Below are positions 8,761-16,403 of a stretch of DNA of 20,249 nucleotides, in pieces (positions within the stretch are counted from its first letter, which is position 1; every line of letters starts with the position of its first letter). Origin of the DNA: Isoetes engelmannii (taxonomy: Eukaryota; Streptophyta; Lycopodiopsida; Isoetales; Isoetaceae); NCBI GenBank assembly GCA_011763485.2, contig JAANSK020286380.1:1-20249 (forward strand). The letters are read 5' to 3'. The notes below the pieces were generated by a model. That model was given only the letters and a program-made list of their open reading frames with translations. It had not been told where the DNA came from and made no database searches. A program made the position numbers and the translations under genes.

Positions 8761-8980
8761 TTATAAAAAGGTATGTTTACTCCACTCATTCCTCAAGTTC
8801 CCATTTGTGCAAGTTACTAATTTGTATAGAGAGCCACCATCTTCTGCATTCTACTGTTATAGACGGTCATCCTCTTACCTCCAGGAAAAGGCTCCTCTTA
8901 TAAAAGGTACGCTTACTGCACCCATTCGTCAAATCCTCTTATATCTGTTCTTTGCTGTTAGAATAGACCATCTCATTAAA
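8754..8980 (+). repeat. Diverged direct repeat with 137-bp offset
   Basis: GCTCCTCTTATAAAA occurs at 8754 and again at 8891, each followed by related sequence (GGTAYGYTTACT, then CAYTCGTC-like phrases). A second shared phrase (CTGTTATAGACGGTCAT against CTGTTAGAATAGACCAT) also recurs downstream. This is an old tandem duplication in the region after the Helitron helicase. Confidence 0.55.
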
Positions 8981-9071
8981 AAAAAAATTGTTCTCTTTAT
9001 TTTCAGCCTGTGCGATAGATGTCCTGCTATTCAATTACCATGGGATTCCCCTCATCTATTTCTTAAGAGAT

Positions 9072-9110
9072 TGAAAAAGAAAATACAAAAAAAAGAAAAA
9101 AAAAAAGAGA
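9072..9110 (+). repeat. A-rich tract
   Basis: An almost pure A/G stretch immediately before the SINE-like dimer. It may be the tail of another retroposed copy or simple sequence. Confidence 0.7.
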
Positions 9111-9345
9111 AAGACGTCCATCGCGATGTAGGTCTAGTGGTCAAGCCATTGGTTATGGGCATCTCCCAGCCAGGTCCAAAACCCACTGACTATCATCGGA
9201 TAAGGATAAAAAAGATATCTAAAGATGAAAAAGACGTCCATCGCGATGTGGGTCTAGTGGTCAAGCCATTGGTTATGGTCGATCCCCATCCAGACCCAAA
9301 ACCCACTGACAACCATTGGGTGGAAAAAGAAAATAAAAGAAAGCA
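9111..9345 (+). mobile_element. Tandem dimer of a tRNA-derived SINE-like unit
   Basis: Two units lie exactly 120 bp apart (9111-9230 and 9231 to about 9345). Each begins AAGACGTCCATCGCGATGT. Each has an A-box-like GGTCTAGTGG (9131-9140, 9251-9260) and, about 32 nt later, a B-box-like sequence (GGTCCAAAACC at 9173-9183; AGACCCAAAAC at 9292-9302). Each ends in A-rich sequence. Internal Pol III promoter boxes followed by an A-rich tail are typical of SINEs. Whether this is a composite SINE or a later tandem duplication cannot be told from one copy. Confidence 0.6.
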
Positions 9346-9420
9346 TCCCTTCACGATGATAATTTACAATAGTGGGAATTCCATGGTCGTCGATTATAGC
9401 ACCCATCTATCCTACAGGCA

Positions 9421-9477
9421 AAAAAAAAAAAAAAAAAAAGAAAACACAGGCAAGAATGCAGGTTCAACTCCTGCATG
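9421..9477 (+). repeat. A19 tract followed by a tRNA T-arm-like stem
   Basis: An A19 homopolymer (9421-9439) is followed at 9460-9476 by GCAGGTTCAACTCCTGC, a 5-bp stem with 7-nt loop TTCAACT, the form of a tRNA T-arm and Pol III B-box. No acceptor stem, D-arm or anticodon arm can be placed around it, so it is not called a tRNA gene. It may be a SINE remnant. Confidence 0.45.
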
Positions 9478-9489
9478 TTTGAAGCAACT

Positions 9490-10020
9490 CTAAACAATTC
9501 TAATCTGTATAAGAGATATATTTGCGACATTCTAGGACAACTTTGGAAGCACACATTCTTTCTTATATTACCTGCAATTCCCTACATTCCACTTTCTGGG
9601 GAGATGAAGGTCATTTTCAACACTAGTGTGTTTTCCCACCAATATGAATAGAAATGAATCTATTACTAGGCAGGCATTGCATTAATAGGTTGGACATTAA
9701 TAGTGGGTCCAATCTCACAAGTTTGGACCCAAAGATATGTCGCGATAAATTTTTTGTATTTCTTATTTTTCTCAGGTCCCTATATGGAGCCTCATTACTT
9801 ACTAGGAACAATGAATTGTCCTAGAAGACCATTGCCTCTAGTAAGGGTATATGGCTTGAGAAGGCTTGTCATATGTCCCAAGAGAGATGATGCGTAATGG
9901 CGTGACGTTAAAATTGCTGCTTGTTCTTCTTATTTGATCGGTCGCAACAAATATTAGAAAACACACTGTTGTTAATGGGCATTTTGGTAAATTTTCTCAT
10001 GATTATTTTGAGATATTATT
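9490..10020. other. Intergenic region upstream of ING2
   Basis: No gene is recognised. It contains a small stem, GGGTCCAA (9705-9712) paired with TTGGACCC (9723-9730), and a near-palindrome around 9811-9832 (CTAGGAACAA / ATTGTCCTAG). I could not identify a convincing TATA box for ING2; the promoter must lie in or near this stretch. Confidence 0.4.
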
Positions 10021-10072
10021 TACCGTTGGAAGCAAGGGTGGATATCCGATCCGGTATCGGCAACGAGGACTG

Positions 10073-10080
10073 TAGGGTTT
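10073..10080 (+). promoter_or_regulatory. Telo-box just upstream of the ING2 start
   Basis: TAGGGTTT lies five bases before the ATG. The telo-box (AAACCCTA or its complement) is a known element of plant 5' regions, common in genes active in dividing cells. That it acts here is inference from position and sequence only. Confidence 0.5.
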
Positions 10081-10085
10081 GATTT

Positions 10086-12021
10086 ATGGCGATCGCGAGG
10101 ACGGGAGTTTTTGTCGATGACTATCTTGAGTGTAAGTTCTTTTACTCTTTGAATTGGGGTGTTATATTCGTTCCATCAGTCTCATTGTACTTCGATTGTA
10201 ATTTAGGCACATTGGATTATACCATATCAATTTGCCATGGAGATAGTGTTTGGAATGTTTCGTGTTTACATACACAGGGAAGATGTTAATGGGTTGATTC
10301 TGACACTCCACATTTTCAATAATGTGCAGATTCAAGTTCTTTACCAGCCGACCTTCAGAGACATTTATCAACGATGAGAGAGCTTGATGAACGTGCACAG
10401 AGTATGCATCCAATGACACAATAGAATCATATCCTGCTATAATCTTTACGACTTTTTTATTTCAGGTGCACAATAACGTGTTATCTTTTGACTGGCAGAT
10501 ATGCTCAATCAAGTAAGGGAGCAAACTAAGCATTGTCTTAGTCTTCCTTCAAAAAAAGCGGCTCCCGAGCAAGAAGAACTTGTTGAGAAGCTACGGCAAG
10601 AAATTGAAGTTAATCATGAGAAAATACTGAGCCTGTCTACTGAGAAAGTCCTGCTAGCTAAGCAAGCTTATGATCTGGTAAAGCCTGGCATTGGGAGTGT
10701 TTTTGTCTGCTGCACTTAGCATTAATGTAAAAGAAACTTACAGGCACTCTTTATTCATCCCTAATAACAGGAAGGAAATGAATTCTATGATACTATGAAA
10801 TGCACCAATAACGAAGCGCGGTTGCACCAAGAAAGTTCTCAGCTCATAAACAAGAGTGGCCTGCATTGATTTACCCTAAATGTGTGGCTAAGATAGTTCG
10901 ATCATTTTTCAGTGTAGAATATTCATCGACTCCACTAAAGGTTTCTAAAACAGCATAGGAGTGGTCATGACTCATCTTCCTGAATGGACTCTTATTTGAT
11001 TGTTCTTAGCTAAGTAATCATCCATAACCTTGCAATGTGCATATTTTAGGTTATTCGCTTGATTTGGAGGTACATTAGTCTTGCTTGGTCATTATTTTTA
11101 TGCCAATTCTGGTCTATGAATGTACTTTGCAGGTGGACAGCCATGTAAGACGGTTAGACGAAGATTTGAACCAATATAAGGAAGACCTTAAACTAGGTAC
11201 TATTGTATTGATACAGTAGGAAAGGAGGAAATGTGACTTGCTTATTTGGTAACTGCTTGTTTCTTACATAACTCCAACCAGTTGATTAAATACAGCAAGT
11301 TGGTTTGTTAGGAGTTTTCTTAGCTTTCTTTTATAATGTTTTAGATAAATGTCTCATGAAACATTGTAGGAGCTTGAGAAGTTTTTGGGTCTTTCTCTTT
11401 AGAAGGGAAAATACCGACCGATGAACCCGCAATGTTATTGGCCCCGACACGAGAAGAAAAAAGGAAGGCATACTTGTTTGCTCCTCCTCCTCCTCCTCCA
11501 AAAAGGGTAGAGACTAAAATTGAAAGAGAAGACAAGGATTGGGATAGAGAAAGAGATCGTGACAGGGACACTGAGTTAATGCCTCCTCCAGGAAGCCACA
11601 AAAAGAGAAGTCTTCCTGCCGCGCCAGATGTAGACCAACCTATTGATCCTAATGAGCCTACTTATTGCATCTGTGGCCAGGTATAACATCTAGAGGTGAT
11701 TAATATAACCTTTTGATGCACATCATGAAGATGGTTGCTTTTTCTGACATGGTTTTAGTGATCCCAGGTATCATTTGGAGACATGATTGCATGTGACAAT
11801 GACAATGTGAGATTGCCCTTTCCTTTTTTCTGTTGTATTGTGGATCTGCAAATTGTTGCAAATTTTTAGAATTAATGACGTCCAACATGCAGTGCCTAGG
11901 TGGTGAATGGTTTCACTATCAATGTGTTGGGTTAAGTTCTGAGACAAAGTTCAAGGGTAAATGGTACTGCCCTGATTGCAAGATTCTGCAACGACGGGGC
12001 TTGTTAGATCCTCCAATGTGA
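10086..12021 (+). CDS. ING2: ING2-type PHD-finger chromatin protein, seven exons, intact
   Basis: Exons: 10086-10131, 10330-10401, 10499-10677, 11133-11196, 11403-11680, 11768-11806, 11893-12021. All introns are GT-AG and phases agree, giving 268 residues; I recall Arabidopsis ING2 as about 262. The start [15 protein letters not shown] matches the plant ING2 N-terminus. Residues 1-120 form the ING domain ([39 protein letters not shown]). A proline-rich and RD-rich linker follows (about 140-185), then the C-terminal PHD finger at 208-255. Its zinc ligands are C209, C211, C222, C227, H234, C237, C252 and C255; Y208, M219 and W232 fit the H3K4me3-binding cage. ING proteins act in the nucleus with histone acetyltransferase or deacetylase complexes. 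Exon 6 is only 39 nt and, with exon 7, splits the PHD finger. No damage is seen. Confidence 0.95.
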
Positions 12022-12045
12022 TTATAGCTCAATGTGATTATATCT
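12014..12045 (+). repeat. 16-bp duplication spanning the ING2 stop codon
   Basis: CAATGTGATTATAGCT (12014-12029) is followed directly by a copy with one change (12030-12045). The TGA stop is in the first copy and is duplicated out of use in the second. The coding sequence is unaffected. Confidence 0.85.
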
Positions 12046-13277
12046 GTTTCTGAATGTGTTGTTATACATTCCATTCCAGTTTAACGATCCTGTCAATATG
12101 GATTTTACAACTTTTGTATATACCCGGAAAAAAAAAAAAGTATGTAATTGCTGAGTCTGGTGAAAACAGCAGTGATTTATCAGTTTGAGCCTTGAGCGGT
12201 AAATATGTAGTATGGTTTTGAACATTCTTCAGTAAATATTGGATGTGGAATCGGAAGTATTCTGTTGTACAGCAGCATTAAGGATCTGATGAGAGGGTTC
12301 TAAGGATGGCCAAGCAGTTGCTTATCAAAAGAGATGAAACTGGAGGTTCTGAATTGGATAGACTTTGTTCTTATCTTCTTACAATTAATGAAAGACGTTG
12401 TTTCAAGGTAAAGAGTTTCCTGGACAGCAAACAGCAAAAAGAAGGTTCAAATCTTAGTAGTTGCAATGTCAATGGTTATGCAATTGCACTCATGTGGTGA
12501 GTATTTTGTTGAAACGTTTTAATCTGCCAAGGTGTGGAGTGGAATCAGTCACTTACTTCCAGCCTGTACGGATGTTAAGATTTGATACAATTGCAGTTTA
12601 ATTTCATTGCCTAATTAAATATATGTTTTTCTTCTGTGGTTCCATTGTGAGAATATTTTGATCAGATTTTATGGGATGAATGCATATAGAGACTGCAAAC
12701 ATTTTGAATAGCAACACGATTATCATGATAATAAGTGCAACAGTCAAGGATCCTATATCAATATTGGTTCTGCAACCCATGCCATAGATGCAACTGCATA
12801 CGGACATGCATAATATGCCATCATTGATATATATTTGTGCTTCAAAATTGACTTGAGGATGGGGATATGAAGGTTTTCATGACTAGGTAATGGGTGCCTT
12901 CTACCGTGCCCAAACCCCAGGGCGGGACCAACCCCCCCGCCAAGCCGCCATATGACACCACAAGTCGTCAACCACGCGTCCATTTGACATCCCTGGGTGG
13001 CCCACATTGGAAGCTCGTTGCATCCAATTCCCATGGGGGTTGACTCCCCCGATCAACAGTCAAGGATCGCTAACGTTAGGCCGGAAGCCTGCTATCGTGC
13101 ACATGCGGACCATGCATGCATGTGCAGGAGCCCCTGGGCATGCCAATTGGAAACTGGAATTCAATGCATGCTCCATGAATTGGCGCCCTAAATCCAGCAC
13201 TCGATTGCCCGAAGCAATTCTAATGACCCCTGCTCCCACTATGGCTTCGATGATTCTAGTGCCTTGTTCGGACCTCC
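12046..13277. other. ING2 3' flank and region before the pogo element
   Basis: No conserved gene is seen. A 64-codon frame at 12306-12500 (MAKQLLIKRDETGGSELDRL, then INERRCFK before AAG/GTAAAG, a good donor context) resembles an exon but matches nothing I know. From about 12890 the sequence becomes GC-richer, with many CATG and ATGCATGC phrases (to about 13190). It may be the 5' non-coding end of the pogo element, but I found no terminal inverted repeat. Confidence 0.4.
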
Positions 13278-14691
13278 ATGTTCCAGAAATATCGCTCAGA
13301 GGCACTACGGAACACGGTAGCAAACATGGTTGCAACGAGGGCTCGCAGAGAAATCGATGGTGAAGAGGGTAGCGAAGCTCGATCACCTCGTAAGCGGATT
13401 ACTGCACCCAGGAGGAAAAAGAAGGCACCACAGGGGAGTACTGGAGTCCTCCCAATGCTAAGGGGTCCTCTCAAAGGTGGTCAATGGACCGAGAAACAGA
13501 TGTTGGACACACTAGAAGAGGTTAGTGAATTTGGCTTTTCAGTGGGAAGCCTCTAGATGTTCTGGTATACCACAGTCTACCATACGTGATTGTTTGTATG
13601 GTAGGATCACCCACAAACAAACCAATCATCCCCAGCTTTTGTCCACACTACAAGAGAAAGAGTTGGTCCATTGGGCACTTAGTAGAGCAGAGCAGGGTAC
13701 GGGGTAACCTTGACTGATGTCAAGGAGAGGGCTGTAGAGATGGCCCGAGATGGGGGGTTTTAGGGCTGCAAGGGGTTCCTGGCAGTAAGTGGCGGAGGCT
13801 ATTCAAGCAAAGGCACCCCCAGATTACCCGGAGGAGTGCAGAGACACTAGATGTTGCAAGGGCACGTGCAATGGATCAAGAAAACTTAAACGATTTCTAT
13901 TCTGGCCTTAGCCAAATATATGCTGAGTTCAATTTCTCTCCCACTAGAATCTGGAATGCAGATGAGACAGGAATTCAGGCTGGGAAAGTGAAGGGTATGA
14001 AGATTATAGGAAGAAAGGGGGCAAATAGGGTAAGTGAGATTGTTATGAACAATAGGGAATTGGTAACTATCCTGGATTGTGTGAATGCAGAGGGTCATCG
14101 TCTCCCTAACATGTACATTTTCAAGGGAACCTGCATGAGGCAAGACAACATAGCAAGGTGTGAGGAGGGGGCAATTCAAACTGTGCAAACATTAGCCTGG
14201 ATGATATCTGAATTGTTCAAGTCCTGGCTTGATCATTTTGCTGCAAGGATGCCTGGTGATGTGTCCCCACAAGAACCACATCTTGTAATTCTGGATGGGC
14301 ATGGCAGTCATGTGGAACTGGATGTTATTTTGGCAGCAAAAGAGAAGGGTATATATTCACTTTGCATTGCTACCTGCACATACCCCACATAGGTTACAAC
14401 CTTTGAACGTTTCTTTTTGCACCATTGAAGGTACAATTCAAGAGGAACAGGTCTGCATACATGGTTGCCAAGGGCAGGTCTGAACCAAAGAGAGAGGACA
14501 TAGCAGAACTGATATCAAGGTCGATTGATGCTGCTCTTACGCCTAAGAACATTAAGGCTGGTTTCAAGGCAACAGGGATCTGGCCTTTTAACTTAGAGAA
14601 GGTCAGGCCAGGTCTGGAAGCTACCAAGTTTGGGAGAGTCCCTGCAGAAAGGATAGAGGAGGAGGTTGAAGAAGATGAGGGGGTCCAATGA
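13278..14691 (+). pseudogene. Broken pogo/Tigger-type transposase (DDE_1 family)
   Basis: The frame from 13278 has a basic N-terminus, then WTEKQMLDTLEEVSEFGFS. A frame change near 13545 leads to CSGIPQSTIRDCLYGR, the Psq/CENP-B-type helix-turn-helix that binds DNA. After more disruption, an open stretch from about 13781 gives RLFKQRHPQI and ARARAMDQENLNDFY. It then gives the DDE_1 core: IWNADETG (first Asp at 13961), VTILDCVNAEGHRLPNMYIF and VILDGHGSH (second Asp at 14294). Another frame change gives LPAHTPHRLQPLNVSF. The third acidic residue, Asp in relatives, is Asn here (14406-14408). The end has KNIKAGFKATGIWPFN, a typical pogo tail. At least four frame disruptions make this copy inactive. 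Confidence 0.85.
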
Positions 14692-15600
14692 AGATGAAGG
14701 AGATTGGGTTGGGTTCAATATGGATGATGTGCAACAACTATGGAACAGATGCCAGCCCCTGTGAAGGTGATGTGCAGCAACAACAGGGGCAAGATGAGCA
14801 ACACACGTTGTTACATGAGGTCGGGGGCATAGAAGCACATGCTGGCCATGGGGTCAGTGAAGAATGCACACAGGTTGGAGTGCCTCATGGTTGGAGGGCC
14901 ATCAAATTGGTGGTGGTGTACGGGCATTTTTGGGTCGTCCGATCACCATTAAAATCGATCTGGATCGTCCCTTTCATAGCACCCTAGGGTGTTATGAACT
15001 AGTAGTGTGTTATGGCTCCAGTAAATCACTTTTCAAGATTGATCTCAACCGTTGGATCACTATAAACTTGAGGGGCAGTGTATTAAGAGCTATACAAGTT
15101 TTGCAAGTCAAAAGGAAGTAAAAAAATTGACAGAGGAGACTTGGGCGCTAGTGAGAGGAGAGAGAACGCTCATCCAAACAGAGAATAGGAACAAAATCGG
15201 CCCTCTTGAGGCTGCTTTTGGGAAGACTGTTGCTATGGTGGAGTGATCGATTACTGTAAACGCAGATCCCCCTGGTAGGGGGGATGCCGGGTTTGGAGAC
15301 AACGATTCTTACAGGGGCTATGCAGAGTTATGGAGGTGTTTTAGCAGGCTTGAATACGCTCAGTTAGATTCTGCATGCTTGAAGAGTCCTTTCATATCTT
15401 CTACTGGCCCTCATCTCTGTCTGCAAGCCTGCCTTGACTGGCTTTTCCTTTTTTTTTTGCAGTTTTTCTGTCCTTCTCTTGGGCCGTTTTTCCTCTGTCC
15501 ATGCTACTTTGAGTTCCTCTAGCATCAGATTCCCTTCCATTCCCTATGGATTTCGCCTTTCTTCTCCTTGATTTGGTCCTTTGTAATCATTCCTTTGCCT
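14692..15600. other. Region between the pogo core and the TATA box
   Basis: The first 200 bases may be the decayed end of the pogo transposase (acidic and Gln-rich translations). A perfect 12-bp palindrome CACCCTAGGGTG lies at 14980-14991. Phrases such as ATCGATCTGGATCGTCC and GATCTCAACCGTTGGATC (14950-15060) resemble sequence common in plant transposon ends, but no inverted-repeat partner was found. From about 15400 the DNA turns pyrimidine-rich, including TTTTTTTTTTGCAG at 15451-15464, which looks like a splice acceptor. No gene is recognised. Confidence 0.4.
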
Positions 15601-15601
15601 T

Positions 15602-15610
15602 CTATATAAA
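15602..15610 (+). promoter_or_regulatory. TATA box upstream of the three-ORF block
   Basis: CTATATAAA sits in a pyrimidine-rich context, about 43 bases before the first ATG of the next frame (15653) and followed by C/T-rich sequence as in plant Y-patch promoters. Transcription would start near 15635. It could serve a host gene or the internal promoter of a LINE-like element. Confidence 0.5.
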
Positions 15611-15652
15611 CCAAGCTCTTGGGTCCGCTTTCCTCATCTGCTTCTTGGCTTT

Positions 15653-16031
15653 ATGGGACTTCCTTTGCCTTTAGCTATAGTGTGTTCTAATTCAACTTCA
15701 TCTCCTTCTGAATACCAAGTTTCATTTCCTCCTCTTGTTTCTGATCTGAGCCTTTTTTTTTTTGGTCATATTTGCTGCAGCAGAGGTTTGTTGTGGTTGG
15801 ATTGAGGGCGTAACATCTGATTTTTGGTGTCTGCTAGTGGATGAGCATATTTTTCCTGAACTCTATTTCACAGCTGCTCAATCTTCTATCACCTTAGACC
15901 AGCAAGCTACTGCCACTGAGTTCGAGATCGCTCACTTGGGTGAGGATCGTCCGGTTACATCTCTCTTTATGGTCTTTTGTCAGTTGTTGGGTGCAATGGT
16001 GGCTGTAGAGCTCTACCGTGTCTCTTCCTAA
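15653..16031 (+). pseudogene. ORF A: unknown protein, first copy, frame broken at a T11 run
   Basis: The ATG at 15653 opens MGLPLPLAIVCSNS, a Ser-rich start leading to SSPSEYQVSF. At the T11 run (15753-15763) the frame must shift for the rest, which reads CCGWIEGVTSDFWCLLVDEH, then FPELYF and ends VELYRVSS at TAA 16029-16031. ORF B next door shares the layout (Ser-rich start, SSPxxSE-like segment, GWIEG, W-L-D-FP-F spacing, ending near LELY), so A and B are diverged duplicates. I know no family for them. The homopolymer may be a simple indel, or less likely a slippage site. Confidence 0.45.
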
Positions 16032-16032
16032 G

Positions 16033-16401
16033 ATGCCTTCCTCTTTTGGTTCTGTCTCCACAACCTTCAGTTCTCATTCTCAGTCATGTCTCTCAACTGC
16101 CTCTTCTCCTAGGAGATCTGAGATCATCTATCGATCTCTCATCTTAACTAACTGTATATACTTGTGGTGGGGGTGGATTGAAGGACCGGTTGACGAGCTC
16201 TGGGCAACTTTGATTGACAGAAGATCACTCTTTCCTGATCAGTTTCATTACTTAGGTGGTTTATTGATCCAAGGAGATCCAACATTTGTTAGACGTACTA
16301 TTAGGTTCATGTTATTTGTTGATCCAGATATCTTGCCATCTCAAGCTCTTGTGGTCCATTCTTCTTGGTTAGAAAGCGCTTATTGGCTTGAACTTTACTG
16401 A
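16033..16401 (+). CDS. ORF B: unknown protein, second copy, intact frame
   Basis: This is a 122-residue frame from ATG 16033, one base after the stop of ORF A. It has a Ser/Thr-rich N-terminus (MPSSFGSVSTTFSSHSQS), then IYLWWGWIEGPVDELW, LIDRRSLFPDQFHY, RTIRFMLFVDPDILP and a C-terminus SSWLESAYWLELY. The W/F-rich composition suggests a small folded domain; no signal peptide or obvious membrane span is seen. Its TGA (16399-16401) is two bases before the ATG of the DUF4283 frame. I do not recognise the family. Position suggests it belongs to the same transcript or element as ORF A and the DUF4283 protein. Confidence 0.5.
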   Translation: MPSSFGSVSTTFSSHSQSCLSTASSPRRSEIIYRSLILTNCIYLWWGWIEGPVDELWATLIDRRSLFPDQFHYLGGLLIQGDPTFVRRTIRFMLFVDPDILPSQALVVHSSWLESAYWLELY

Positions 16402-16403
16402 AG

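Noticed and set aside
8690-9493. Single 267-codon protein
   Set aside because: Only its first few residues belong to the Helitron helicase; the rest reads through direct repeats, A-rich tracts and the SINE-like dimer.
9420-9554. tRNA gene at the T-arm-like stem
   Set aside because: No acceptor, D or anticodon arm can be formed around it; an A19 tract lies where the anticodon arm should be.
9640-9700. Helitron 3' terminus (small hairpin AATAG/CTATT followed by ACTAGG near 9650-9670)
   Set aside because: The stem is only 5 bp and the end does not match CTRR followed by T; it is too weak to fix the boundary.
13007-13474. Frames of 92-118 codons on both strands before the pogo core
   Set aside because: They lie in GC-richer DNA where stops are scarce, and overlap each other without any motif; only the 13278 frame joins the transposase.
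12895-15060. Terminal inverted repeats of the pogo element
   Set aside because: I compared candidate ends by eye on both sides and found no convincing inverted match next to TA.
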